DNA of 64,000 nt from Marmoricola sp. URHB0036 (GCF_000426045.1 NZ_AUEP01000014.1:1-64000); one strand, 5' to 3'; shown: positions 1-8,923, numbered from the stretch's first letter. Made by a program: numbers and translations. Notes: generated by a model from the letters alone, not told the origin.

Positions 1-497
1 GCCGCCAACGACACCAGGTGGGCCTCGGCCTGTGCGCGTTGCTCGCCCGAGACCGCGAACTCACCCGAGCTCGGCAGCCGGTCCAGGGCGGTGGTGATGG
101 CGCGTGCCTGAGCGAGGTTCACGATCCCGGCATCCATGCCCGCCGAGAGCACCGGGTAGCCCTCCACCCCCCCAGCCAGCTTCAGGTCCGATCGCGCGCT
201 GATCCTGGTCTGACGGGTCTCGATGGCCACCCAGTCCGCCGCCGAGGGCGCACCACGCTCACTTCCGGCACCGGAGCGGTCGGCCTCGGCCAGCACCCGC
301 AACCGCAACGCAGCGAGCTGTGCTTCGGCTCGCGCGAGCTCACGCAGGGAGTCACGTTGCTCGGCCGGGGTCATCGACCACACCGGAGAAGCCGCGACCT
401 CGTCGAGTCGCCCGGTGAGCTGGCGGGCGAACCGCAGCACCGGATGCCCGGTGCGGATCGGCTCAGAACTCGAACCACAAGTCGGATCGGAACTCAT
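1..497 (-). CDS. DUF222 / HNH endonuclease family protein, N-terminal part (runs off the window)
   Basis: The minus strand is open from ATG at 497 to the window edge (165 codons). The protein reads W-S-M-T-P-A-E-Q-R-D near residue 44, then a helical stretch ending RVLAEADRSG, then DWVA, TRQT and a YPVLSAGMDAGIVNLAQARAI block. This is the DUF222 pattern, found in the 13E12-repeat/REP13E12 family. Such proteins normally end in an HNH nuclease domain, which would lie outside the window, so nuclease activity cannot be judged here. An SOS box sits inside its promoter, 68 bases upstream of the start, so expression is probably induced by DNA damage. The role of the family is not settled; several paralogues per genome are usual. 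Confidence 0.85.
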   Translation of the reverse strand, partial: MSSDPTCGSSSEPIRTGHPVLRFARQLTGRLDEVAASPVWSMTPAEQRDSLRELARAEAQLAALRLRVLAEADRSGAGSERGAPSAADWVAIETRQTRISARSDLKLAGGVEGYPVLSAGMDAGIVNLAQARAITTALDRLPSSGEFAVSGEQRAQAEAHLVSLA

Positions 498-558
498 GCG
501 CCCACGCTCGCTGTCAGGCACACCTGGGAGTGTGCGTCCGGCGGGGCTGCCAATGTCC

Positions 559-587
559 AGCATACTCGAACACATGTTCGATCGCAA
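559..587 (-). promoter_or_regulatory. SOS promoter with LexA box inside the -35/-10 spacer
   Basis: The 16-base palindrome TCGAACACATGTTCGA (566-581) fits the actinobacterial LexA consensus TCGAAC-N4-GTTCGA perfectly. Read on the minus strand it lies between TTGCGA (587-582, -35) and TATGCT (564-559, -10) at the ideal spacing of 17 bases. LexA bound here would block RNA polymerase directly. The only gene in this orientation is the DUF222 gene starting at 497. Confidence 0.85.
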
Positions 588-599
588 GGCGAGGTGTCC

Positions 600-647
600 G
601 TGGTTTCGAGACGCTCGCTGGCGCTCGCTGCTCAACCACCTTGGTGG
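600..647. repeat. Short intergenic repeat-like element with inverted ends
   Basis: A 40-base unit is bounded by GTGGTT (600-605) and AACCAC (634-639). Inside it are two copies of GCTCGCTG separated by GC. It runs into a second small palindrome, CCACC-TT-GGTGG (636-647). I recall very similar GGTTTCGAGACG...CTCAACCACC elements scattered between genes of Nocardioides-type genomes. No second full copy lies in this window; only a fragment (GCTCGCTGCGCTCGC) recurs near 14551. Confidence 0.5.
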
Positions 648-861
648 CGCTACGCCTTGAGCAGCTCGAGCACGAGCTCCGGCCACGACGGCGTACGACG
701 CGAGTTCCAGGCCATGTCGAACGGCATCCGAGCGGAGATCGGTATCCGCCGTTTTGCGGTGACTCGTCCCGGCATCCGCGAGCGTTCGACCTCGACACAC
801 GCGCGGCACATGCCAGACTTGCCGGGCGGGAACGGGGGTCGGACGGGCCAGAGGAGGCACG

Positions 862-2547
862 GTGAGCCGATCACGCCCACCGGCGTACGTGGATCACCGG
901 TTCACCGTGCACGACGTCCTCGACCCGCGCTGGCTGCAGCTCAGCTTCGCGGTCTCCTTCGCCTTCGCCATGGGCCTGCTGGCCGTGGGAGGTGCGACGC
1001 TCGAGCCGGCCTCGCTGCTCGGCGCCGCGTCGTTGCTGTGCCTGGCGGTCACCGCGGTCGTGATGGTGCTGCCCTGGCCACGGGTGCCTCGTCCGGTGGC
1101 CGTCCTGGTGCCGGTGCTCGACATCGGCGCCCTCGGGCTGTGCGCACTGGACCCGGCGGGTTGGGCAGTCGCTCCGCTGCTGGTGCTGCCGGTGCTCTGG
1201 ATGGCGGGCACCTACTACCGCGTCGGAGCCATCGGTGCCGGTCTGGCGGCGCTGCTGCTCTTCGGGCTGCCGAGCACCGCCTACCTGGGCACCGACGGCG
1301 GCACGCTGGCCTGGTCGGTCCTGGTGCCGTTGGCGGTCACCGCGCTCGGACTGGCGTTCGTGGAGGGGATCGACCGTCTCAACGTGGATCGCGACGAGCT
1401 CGGCCGGCAGCGGGTCGCTCTGCACGCGGCTGCCCGCACGATCGCCGAGCAGCGCCGGTTCGCCGACGCGATCCTCGACACGGTCGACGTGGGTCTGGTG
1501 CTGCTCGACCACACAGGTGCGATCCGCACCATGAACGACCAGCTCGAGGCGTTCATGCGACAGGCCTTCCCGCGCGGGCGCAGCGCCGAGGACTTCTTCG
1601 CCTACGACGTGGACGGCGTCACCGTGCTCGCCCGCGAGGAGATGCCCGAGCAACGCGCGATCCGAGGCGAGGAGTTCGACGACTGCCTGATCTGGGTCGG
1701 GGAGGACCCCAAGGGCCGACGGGCGCTGTCGGTCTCCGCCCGGACCGTCCGCGACGAGTCGGGCGGCCTGGTCGGCGCCACCCTGGCCTACAAGGACGTC
1801 ACCGAGTTCGTGCGCGCGCTGCGGGTCAAGGACGAGTTCGTCGCCTCGGTCTCCCACGAGCTGCGTACGCCGCTGACCTCGATCCGCGGCTACGTCGACC
1901 TCGTCCTCGACGGGAACGACGTCGGCGAGGACTCACGTGCCTTCCTGCGGGTGGCCGCCCGCAACGGTGAGCGGCTGCAACGCCTCGTCGCCGACCTGCT
2001 GCACACCGTGCAGACCGATGCAGGCTCCCTGCACATGATCCGCGAGCCCGCGGACCTCGCGGCCGTCGTCCGGGACTCGGTCGACACGGCGAGGTCAGCC
2101 GCCGAAGCCGCCGGTCTCGAGCTCACCTGCGAGACACCCGGCGAGCTCTGGGCGGTGGTGGACGGCCAGCGGATCGCGCAGGTGGTCGACAACCTGATCT
2201 CCAACGCGGTCAAGTACACCCCCAGCGGCTCGGTCCACGTCAGCCTCGCGGTCGAGGACCGCGTGCAGATCGAGGTGACCGACACCGGGATCGGCATCGA
2301 CTCGATGGATCGCGACCACCTGTTCACCCGCTTCTACCGGGCCCGGCACGCCCAGGACCAGTCGATCCAGGGCGTGGGCCTCGGACTGAGCATCATCAAG
2401 TCGATCGTGGAGAGCCACGGCGGCCGGATCGAGGTGGAGAGCGAGGTCGGTCGCGGCAGCCGGTTCCAGGTGCGGTTGCCCCTCGACCTGCTCCGGCCCG
2501 ACGTACCCCGCGCCCGGAGCAACGAGCTCAGTCGTCCGACAGCCTGA
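862..2547 (+). CDS. Membrane sensor histidine kinase with PAS-like domain
   Basis: 561 aa. Residues about 25-165 hold six or so hydrophobic segments forming a membrane sensor. A PAS-like region (about 190-320) follows, containing ILDTVDVGLVLLD. The HisKA domain has the H-box VSHELRTPLTSIRGY with His332 as the likely phosphorylation site. An HATPase domain follows with the N-box NLISNAVKYT, the G1 box DTGIGI and the G2 box GVGLGLSI. The GTG start at 862 follows a strong ribosome site, GAGGAGG, at 851-857. No response regulator lies next to it, so it is an orphan kinase by position; the signal and partner are unknown. Its last 20 bases overlap the convergent ACT-domain gene. Confidence 0.9.
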   Translation: MSRSRPPAYVDHRFTVHDVLDPRWLQLSFAVSFAFAMGLLAVGGATLEPASLLGAASLLCLAVTAVVMVLPWPRVPRPVAVLVPVLDIGALGLCALDPAGWAVAPLLVLPVLWMAGTYYRVGAIGAGLAALLLFGLPSTAYLGTDGGTLAWSVLVPLAVTALGLAFVEGIDRLNVDRDELGRQRVALHAAARTIAEQRRFADAILDTVDVGLVLLDHTGAIRTMNDQLEAFMRQAFPRGRSAEDFFAYDVDGVTVLAREEMPEQRAIRGEEFDDCLIWVGEDPKGRRALSVSARTVRDESGGLVGATLAYKDVTEFVRALRVKDEFVASVSHELRTPLTSIRGYVDLVLDGNDVGEDSRAFLRVAARNGERLQRLVADLLHTVQTDAGSLHMIREPADLAAVVRDSVDTARSAAEAAGLELTCETPGELWAVVDGQRIAQVVDNLISNAVKYTPSGSVHVSLAVEDRVQIEVTDTGIGIDSMDRDHLFTRFYRARHAQDQSIQGVGLGLSIIKSIVESHGGRIEVESEVGRGSRFQVRLPLDLLRPDVPRARSNELSRPTA

Positions 2548-3043
2548 TCTCGACCATCAGCTCGTCGGCCAGCCCCTCGAGCATGGTGCGCAGGTCGTCG
2601 GTGTTCGCCGTCGGCGGGGCATTGAGCACGGCATGGGCCTCGAAGAGCGTGCCGCCTGCCATCGGCGCGTCACGTACGTCGGTGCTGAGCTCCTCGATGC
2701 TGACGTGACGCTCCGCGAGGGACGCGGAGATCTCGGCCACGATCCCGGGGTGGTCGGCCCCGAGGAGCTCGAGGCTCAACCGCTGCGACGGAGCCTCGTC
2801 GGCCTCTCCAGTGCGCTCGATGGCGACCTGGAGTCCCTCGGACTCCAGCGCCGTGAGGTCGGCGACCAGCGCGTCCAGCCGCGAGTCGGCGACCGAGACC
2901 AGCACGATGCCGGCGAACTTGCCTGCCAGGTGCGACATCTGGCTGCGCTCCCAGCTCGCGCCGTGCTCGCTGATGGGGGCCGAGAGTGCCGACACCAGCC
3001 CGGGCCGGTCGTCGCCAATCGCGGTGAGGATGAAGGTGGCCAC
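2528..3043 (-). CDS. Protein with two ACT domains (GcvR-like)
   Basis: 171 aa made of two ACT domains, about residues 3-78 and 88-168. Each begins with the usual pattern, AIGDDRPGLVSALS and LLGADHPGIVAEIS. This layout is that of glycine-cleavage-system repressor (GcvR)-like and formyltetrahydrofolate deformylase regulatory proteins, which sense amino acids through the ACT folds. There is no DNA-binding domain, so a direct repressor role is unlikely; it would act through a partner. It starts at GTG 3043 just after a TAGCCT -10 box, which suggests a leaderless message. It converges on the histidine kinase with a 20-base overlap. Gene name withheld because the actinobacterial role is not known to me. 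Confidence 0.8.
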   Translation of the reverse strand: MATFILTAIGDDRPGLVSALSAPISEHGASWERSQMSHLAGKFAGIVLVSVADSRLDALVADLTALESEGLQVAIERTGEADEAPSQRLSLELLGADHPGIVAEISASLAERHVSIEELSTDVRDAPMAGGTLFEAHAVLNAPPTANTDDLRTMLEGLADELMVEIRLSDD

Positions 3044-3049
3044 GCAGGC

Positions 3050-3055
3050 AGGCTA
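3050..3055 (-). promoter_or_regulatory. -10 box of a leaderless promoter (ACT-domain gene)
   Basis: TAGCCT on the minus strand, followed by exactly 6 bases and then the GTG at 3043. The expected transcription start falls on the start codon. Confidence 0.55.
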
Positions 3056-3075
3056 CGAGACCGCGGCCGCGGGGC

Positions 3076-3252
3076 CTAGATGAAGATGCCGGTGGTCCGC
3101 AGCAGCCAGTCGCGCTCGCGATCGGCCTCGCCGACCGGTTCGCCGTGCTGCACGACGTCCTGGGAGGTGCGCAGCTCCTCGGGACGCGGGCGCGGGGGGA
3201 GATGGCGGTACTTGTCGACCGCCTGCTCCTCGACCTCGCGCTCCTCGGGCAT
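3076..3252 (-). CDS. Small charged protein downstream of zur, function unknown
   Basis: 58 aa, starting MPEEREVEEQAVDKYRHLPP and ending LLRTTGIFI. It is rich in Glu and Arg, has no membrane segment and no cysteine. The start is ATG 3252, 20 bases after the zur stop and on the same strand, so it is probably the last gene of the zinc operon. A longer reading back to 3357 would overlap zur and lacks support. I do not recognise a family. The codon pattern looks like that of its neighbours, which argues it is real. Confidence 0.55.
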   Translation of the reverse strand: MPEEREVEEQAVDKYRHLPPRPRPEELRTSQDVVQHGEPVGEADRERDWLLRTTGIFI

Positions 3253-3272
3253 GCCGCCAGCGTACGTCGCCG

Positions 3273-3671
3273 TCAGCAGGAGCCGCAGGTCCCGAAGATC
3301 TCCAGGGTGTGGCTGACGTCGGAGTAGCCGTACGCCGCCGCGACCGACCGCGTCCACTTCTCGACCGTCGGCCCCTCGACCTCGACCGTGGCCCCGCAGG
3401 AGCGGCAGACGAGGTGGTGGTGGTGGCTGCCGCTGCAGCGGCGGTAGATGCTCTCGCCCGACTCGGTGCGCAACGAGTCGATCTCGCCGGCGTCGGCCAT
3501 CGACTGCAGCGCCCGGTAGACGGTCGACAACCCGACCTGCTCACCTCGTTGGGAGAGCAGCCCGTGGATCTCCTGGGCGCTGCGGAAGTCGTCGAAGGCC
3601 TCCATCACGCCGGCGATCGCACGCCGTTGCCGCGTGGGTCGGGTGCCCGTGCTCGGATCAGTGCTCGTCAT
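3273..3671 (-). CDS. zur: Zinc uptake regulator Zur (Fur family repressor)
   Basis: 132 aa. An N-terminal winged helix (RQRRAIAGVMEAFDDFRSAQEIH, then LSTVYRALQSMADAGEID) is followed by the Fur metal-binding core with HHHHLVCRSCG and a second Cys pair, CGSC, at the C-terminus. The four Cys form the structural zinc site and the His cluster the sensory site. The position in an operon with znuA, znuC and znuB, and two matching palindromes upstream of znuA, identify it as Zur rather than Fur. The gene overlaps znuB by 14 bases, so the operon is autoregulated. Confidence 0.9.
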   Translation of the reverse strand: MTSTDPSTGTRPTRQRRAIAGVMEAFDDFRSAQEIHGLLSQRGEQVGLSTVYRALQSMADAGEIDSLRTESGESIYRRCSGSHHHHLVCRSCGATVEVEGPTVEKWTRSVAAAYGYSDVSHTLEIFGTCGSC

Positions 3672-4653
3672 AGTGACCTCCGTGGGCGGCGTGCCGGTGC
3701 CCGCCGTGGATGTAGTCGATGTGGTCTCCGTGCTCGACCGCCGGGTGTCCGCACCCGGGACCGTGCTCGTGGCGGTGCGGCTCGTCGACGGTGTCGTGCT
3801 CGTGGGTCTCGAAGCCGTCCTGCACCGGGAACGGCATCTGTGCCCGGCGCCGCCGCTGGACGACCAGGCCCAGCGGGAAGGTGAGGGCGAAGCCGGCCAG
3901 CGCGACCAGCACGATCGTGGCGCCGGGAGGGACGTCGGCGAAGGCCGAGAGCGTCACGCCGGTCAGGGACGCCAGCGTGCCCGCGGCCATGGCGCCGAGC
4001 ATGGTGACCTTGAACCCGCGCGAGAACTGCTGTGCCGTCGCGACCGGGATGATCATCAGCGCGCTCACCAGCAGCAGGCCGACGGTCCGCATCGCGACGC
4101 TGACGGTGACGGCGGCGAGCACCGAGATCAACACGTTGTAGAAACGCGCCGAGAGCCCGGTGGTGCGCGCGTAGTCCTCGTCGTTGGCGACCGAGAACAG
4201 CTGCGGCAGCAGGGTGAACGTCGCGACGAGCACGACGGCCGCCAGCCCGACGCTGGCCACCATGGCCGACGTCGAGATGGTGACGATCGACCCGAACAGG
4301 TAGCCCTGCAGGGCGAGGACGCCGTTGCCGGCCAGGGAGACGAGCAGCAGCCCGCCCGCGATGCCGCCGTAGAAAAGCAGCGCCAGCGCGACGTCCCCGG
4401 TCGCCCGACCCGTCGACCTGATCAGCTCGATCAGCAGCGCGCCGATGATCGCGACGACGACGGCCATGAAGGTGGGGGAGGTGCCGGTGAGCAGGCCGAG
4501 CGCGACCCCGGTGACGCAGACGTGCCCGATGCCGTCGCCCATCAACGACAACCGCCGCTGCACGAGGAAGGTGCCGACCGCCGGCGCGGAGAGTCCCGTG
4601 ACCGCGGCGGCGATCAGGGCCCGGATCATGAACGGGGTGAGGAGGATGTCCAT
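3658..4653 (-). CDS. znuB: Zinc ABC transporter, membrane permease ZnuB
   Basis: 331 aa. About nine membrane segments of the ABC-3 (metal transport) permease family begin at MDILLTPFMIRALIAAA and include GDGIGHV near residue 40, the region that contacts the ATPase. After the last segment and an RRRR stretch comes a tail of about 50 residues with 14 histidines (ending GGHRHAAHGGHYDEH), probably on the cytoplasmic side. The tail is not part of the basic family and could buffer or hand over zinc. The ATG at 4653 shares one base with the znuC stop (TGATG), and the 3' end overlaps zur. Confidence 0.92.
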   Translation of the reverse strand: MDILLTPFMIRALIAAAVTGLSAPAVGTFLVQRRLSLMGDGIGHVCVTGVALGLLTGTSPTFMAVVVAIIGALLIELIRSTGRATGDVALALLFYGGIAGGLLLVSLAGNGVLALQGYLFGSIVTISTSAMVASVGLAAVVLVATFTLLPQLFSVANDEDYARTTGLSARFYNVLISVLAAVTVSVAMRTVGLLLVSALMIIPVATAQQFSRGFKVTMLGAMAAGTLASLTGVTLSAFADVPPGATIVLVALAGFALTFPLGLVVQRRRRAQMPFPVQDGFETHEHDTVDEPHRHEHGPGCGHPAVEHGDHIDYIHGGHRHAAHGGHYDEH

Positions 4654-5432
4654 CAGCTCTGCCCCCCGTCGAACGGCGCTCGTACGCCGGGCCGGAGCAG
4701 GGGTGGCGTTGTGGGTCGGTGGTGATGGTGGTGGCCGGCGTGGTCGGGGTGGGCGGGATCGATCGGCGGCCCGTCGTACACCAGTCGGCCCTCGCGCAGC
4801 ATCAGGGTGCGCTGGATCAGGTCGGCGAACGGCCCGAGCTCATGGAGTACGACGACGATCGTGGCTCCGGCTGCCGTGAGGGTGCCCAGGGTGTTCGCGA
4901 TCGCTTGCTGGGACTCCAGGTCGACCCCGGCGTTGGGCTCGTCGAGGACCAGCAGCTCCGGACGGCCGGCGAGCGTGCGCGCCATCAGCACGCGTTGCTG
5001 CTGGCCTCCCGAGAGCGTCGAGACCTGGTGGTGCGACCGGTCCGCGAGGTCGACGGCCTCGAGCGCCTCGCGGATCGCGATCCGGTCCTCGCGACGCATC
5101 GGGACGAACGGCTTGCGGCGGGAGAGCCGACCGGCCCCGACGATCTCGGCCACCGTCGACGGCACTCCGGTGGCGATGGCCGAGCGCTGTGGCACGTAGC
5201 CGAGCCGGTGCCACTCCTGGAACCTCGAGAGCTCCTCGCCGAAGAGCCGGATGCGGCCGGTGCTCAGGGGATAGAGCCCCACCATCGCCTTGACCAGGGT
5301 CGACTTGCCGGAACCGTTGGCGCCCAGCAGCGCCACCACCTCGCCGCTGTCCACCGTGACGTCGACGTCGCGCACGATCGGCCGGCCGCCGAGCGTGACG
5401 CCGGCCCGGGTGATCTCCACGACGCGGCTCAC
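4653..5432 (-). CDS. znuC: Zinc ABC transporter, ATP-binding protein ZnuC
   Basis: 259 aa from the GTG at 5432, which overlaps the znuA stop as GTGA; a GTG two codons earlier (5438) is also possible. Walker A is GANGSGKST, the Q-loop region is YVPQRS, the signature is LSGGQQQR, Walker B is ELLVLDEPNAG and the switch His follows in VLHELG. The C-terminus carries GHHHHHRP plus two more His (DPAHPDHAG), an extra His-rich tail like that of ZnuB. It energises zinc import by the ZnuA-ZnuB system. Confidence 0.92.
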   Translation of the reverse strand: MSRVVEITRAGVTLGGRPIVRDVDVTVDSGEVVALLGANGSGKSTLVKAMVGLYPLSTGRIRLFGEELSRFQEWHRLGYVPQRSAIATGVPSTVAEIVGAGRLSRRKPFVPMRREDRIAIREALEAVDLADRSHHQVSTLSGGQQQRVLMARTLAGRPELLVLDEPNAGVDLESQQAIANTLGTLTAAGATIVVVLHELGPFADLIQRTLMLREGRLVYDGPPIDPAHPDHAGHHHHHRPTTPPLLRPGVRAPFDGGQS

Positions 5433-6313
5433 GAGCACCCACCTGCGTCGCGGAGGGCGGCGAGGTTGTCGCGCATCAGGCTCAGGTAGTCGTCGTCGGG
5501 GTCCGACGACGTGAGCCCCTCGATCGGGTCGAGCACCGCGGTGTGGATGCCGAGGTCGTCGGCCAGGGTGTCGGCGAGCCGGGGACTTGCCAGCCGCTCG
5601 CTGAACACGGTGGTGATCTTGTCCTTGCGGCTGAGGTCGGCGAGCTCGGAGAGGTGCCTGGCCGAGGGCTCGGCGTCGGGGGAGAGCCCGGTGATCGGAT
5701 GCACGTCGAGCCCGTAGCGAGCGCCGAGGTACTCGAACGCGTCGTGGCTGACCACCACTGTCCGGGTGGTGCAGTGGGCGAGTCCCGCACGGTACTCACG
5801 GTCGAGCTTCTGCAGGTCGTTCTGCAGCCGGTCGTTGCCTGCCGCGAAGTCCGCGGCGTGCTCGGGATCGGCCTTGCTCATCTCGTCGGTGAACCGCTGG
5901 GCGACCTTGGCCATCAGGGTCGGGTCGAGCCAGAAGTGCGGGTCGATGTCGCCGTCCTCGGACGTGCTCCCGTGACGCAGCTGCACGGCGTCGGCAGCAT
6001 TCACCCGACGGTGGGGGCCGTTGTTCTTCACGGCGTCGTCGACTGCGGGGGACAAGCCCTTCTCGTAGAAGACGATCTTGGCGCCGGAGATCGTGGCCAC
6101 CTGCCGAGGAGAGAGCTCGACGTCGTGCGGCTCGACACCGGGGGCAGTCAGGTTGACGACCTCGGCGTGGTCGCCGACGACCCGTTGGGCGACGTACTGG
6201 AGCGGGTAGAAGGACGCCACCACCTCGGCCTTGCCGCTGTCTCCCACCGAGCAGGCGGAGAGCAGTCCTGCCGGGAGCAGCAGGGCGAGAGCAAGCGGGA
6301 GGCGTCGCCACAT
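5429..6313 (-). CDS. znuA: Zinc ABC transporter, substrate-binding lipoprotein ZnuA
   Basis: 294 aa. A lipoprotein signal peptide ends in the lipobox LSAC, with Cys21 as the lipid anchor. The cluster A-I fold for metal capture shows the expected ligands: His in PHDVELSP, His in DPHFWLDP, His in VVSHDAFEYLG and an acidic residue near the end. It lacks the long His-rich loop typical of many ZnuA proteins, that feature being on ZnuB and ZnuC here. First gene of the operon znuA-znuC-znuB-zur. The ATG at 6313 is the first triplet covered by a Zur box, and a -35/-10 pair suggests a leaderless or near-leaderless message. Confidence 0.93.
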   Translation of the reverse strand: MWRRLPLALALLLPAGLLSACSVGDSGKAEVVASFYPLQYVAQRVVGDHAEVVNLTAPGVEPHDVELSPRQVATISGAKIVFYEKGLSPAVDDAVKNNGPHRRVNAADAVQLRHGSTSEDGDIDPHFWLDPTLMAKVAQRFTDEMSKADPEHAADFAAGNDRLQNDLQKLDREYRAGLAHCTTRTVVVSHDAFEYLGARYGLDVHPITGLSPDAEPSARHLSELADLSRKDKITTVFSERLASPRLADTLADDLGIHTAVLDPIEGLTSSDPDDDYLSLMRDNLAALRDAGGCS

Positions 6314-6349
6314 GAGAATGATTCTCAGTTGGAATGAGAATCATTGTCA
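6313..6349 (-). promoter_or_regulatory. Two Zur boxes overlapping the znuA promoter and start codon
   Basis: TGAGAATGATTCTCA (6313-6327, perfect palindrome) and TGAGAATCATTGTCA (6335-6349, one mismatch) match the actinobacterial Zur motif TGAnAATnATTnTCA. Their centres are 22 bases apart, about two helical turns, so two dimers could bind the same face. On the minus strand a consensus TTGACA (-35) spans 6350-6345, and GAGAAT lies 18 bases further on as a weak -10. The downstream box includes the T of the znuA ATG. Confidence 0.88.
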
Positions 6350-6360
6350 AGTCAGTCGGC

Positions 6361-6366
6361 TAGGGT
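6361..6366 (+). promoter_or_regulatory. -10 box of a leaderless promoter (monooxygenase-like gene)
   Basis: TAGGGT followed by six bases and the GTG at 6373. It lies 11 bases from the distal Zur box, so zinc-loaded Zur could also affect this divergent gene. Confidence 0.55.
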
Positions 6367-6372
6367 CGGCGG

Positions 6373-6684
6373 GTGCTGGTCGTGAACAGGTTCCGCGTGC
6401 CCGAGGACGACGCTGCCTTCCGGGCGGACCTGGAGGCGGCGCATGCGCTCCTCGCGGAGCAGCGGGGGTACGCCGACGGGCGGCTCGGGCGCAACGTCGA
6501 CGACCCGACGCTCTGGGTGATGGTGACCCGCTGGAAGGACGTCGGCAGCTACCGCCGGGCCCTCTCGTCGTACGACGTCAAGGTGGGTGCCGTCCCGCTG
6601 CTGAGCAGGGCGATCGACGAGCCCTCGGCGTACGAACCCCTCGACGGGGAGCTCAACGTCGCCTCCCCGCGGGAACTGGGCTGA
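6373..6684 (+). CDS. Small antibiotic-biosynthesis-monooxygenase (ABM)-like protein
   Basis: 103 aa. The fold suggested is a single ferredoxin-like ABM domain: an N-terminal strand LVVNRFRVP, a helix with FRADLEAAHALLAEQRGY, then a strand with LWVMVTRWKDVGSYRRALSSYDVK. Members include quinone monooxygenases, heme-degrading IsdG-type enzymes and many of unknown function. No residue seen here fixes the substrate. It is transcribed alone, divergently from znuA, with a leaderless GTG start, and ends 83 bases before glyS. Confidence 0.65.
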   Translation: MLVVNRFRVPEDDAAFRADLEAAHALLAEQRGYADGRLGRNVDDPTLWVMVTRWKDVGSYRRALSSYDVKVGAVPLLSRAIDEPSAYEPLDGELNVASPRELG

Positions 6685-6767
6685 AGTCGTTCGTCCGCCC
6701 TCGGTAGGGTGGGTCCTTCGCCCACCGCAGCCAGCGGCCGGGCACGCCTTCTGCAAGGAGCACCACC

Positions 6768-8165
<1,398 letters not shown>

Positions 8166-8236
8166 CCGCGGCAGCAGGGGGAAGACGTACCGCGGCGGCG
8201 CGAGGGCGAATGCCCACGAAGCGCGCGGGCGACGGG

Positions 8237-8242
8237 CACAAT
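8237..8242 (+). promoter_or_regulatory. -10 box of a leaderless promoter (lipoprotein gene)
   Basis: CACAAT, six bases before the GTG at 8249. It fits the A2/T6 rule for -10 boxes and the spacing seen at other leaderless starts in the window. Confidence 0.5.
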
Positions 8243-8248
8243 GTGGCG

Positions 8249-8923
8249 GTGACCAGAAGCGGCCCTCCCCAGCGTGCCCGCGCGACTTTGGTGGCCGTCC
8301 TGGTCGCCTCGGCGCTCGTCCTGACGGCGTGCGGCGCCGACAACGCCAAGAAGCCGGCAGCGGCCAAGCCGTCGGCTCCCGTTCCCTCGGCCGACGTCGA
8401 CGTCCCCAGCGGCGTCACGCTGACCAAGGCAGGCACCGCCCTGAAGTTCGGGGAGACCGCGACGGTGGCCTACGAGCAGAACTCCCAGCGGAGCTCGGTG
8501 CTCGGGTTGACGGTCAACTCGGTCGCCAAGGGCCGCATCGGTGACCTGGCCGCCTACCAGCTCGACCCGGCGAGCAAGAAGTCCACGCCGTACTACGCGC
8601 GGGTCCAGGTGAAGAACCTCGGCACCGGTGACCTCAGCCACGCCATCGCCCCGATCTACGCCGTCGACAGCACCAACGCGCTGGTGCAGGCGGTGAGCTT
8701 CAACAACACCTTCACCCAGTGCCCGTCGACCACGCTTCCTGCCGGGTTCACCGCCGGCAAGACCGCGAACCTGTGCCTCGCCTACCTGCTCCCGCCCGGC
8801 CGCACGCTGGTCGAGATGAGCTACCGCCCACTGCAGCAGTACGAGCCGATCACCTGGAAGGGCACCATCACCCAGCCCGAGGTGAAGAAGCCCGCCAAGA
8901 AGAAGAAAAAGAGCCAGCCCTGA
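8249..8923 (+). CDS. Secreted lipoprotein with lysine-rich tail, function unknown
   Basis: 224 aa from GTG 8249. The signal peptide (ATLVAVLVASALVLTAC) ends in a lipobox with Cys, so the protein is lipid-anchored outside the membrane. A linker rich in Ala, Pro and Lys follows, then a beta-rich domain of about 150 residues resembling the DUF4352-type ligand-binding fold (TATVAYEQNS, YYARVQVKNLGTGDLS). Two cysteines (CPSTT and NLCLAYLLP) probably form a disulfide. The C-terminus is a run of lysines (KKPAKKKKKSQP). The stop overlaps the apparent CTG start of dusB, so the two genes are probably co-translated. Confidence 0.7.
   Translation: MTRSGPPQRARATLVAVLVASALVLTACGADNAKKPAAAKPSAPVPSADVDVPSGVTLTKAGTALKFGETATVAYEQNSQRSSVLGLTVNSVAKGRIGDLAAYQLDPASKKSTPYYARVQVKNLGTGDLSHAIAPIYAVDSTNALVQAVSFNNTFTQCPSTTLPAGFTAGKTANLCLAYLLPPGRTLVEMSYRPLQQYEPITWKGTITQPEVKKPAKKKKKSQP

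Larger units (their letters stand above)
498..861. other. Intergenic stretch between the DUF222 gene and the histidine kinase
   Basis: This 364-base region holds the SOS promoter (559-587), a repeat-like element (600-647) and about 200 bases without a convincing gene. A minus-strand frame at 650-880 (76 codons, or 54 from an ATG at 811) is open and ends LLKA just before the repeat. It has no good ribosome site, shows no motif I recognise and overlaps the kinase start. It may be a remnant or a chance frame. Confidence 0.5.

Noticed and set aside
650-880. A 76-codon minus-strand gene between the DUF222 gene and the histidine kinase
   Set aside because: No ribosome site, no recognised motif, and overlap with the kinase start; may be a remnant.
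18-1970. A 650-codon plus-strand open frame at the left end
   Set aside because: It is a shadow of the DUF222 gene (other strand) and the histidine kinase (other frame); its translation is Arg/Gly/Pro-rich with no motif.
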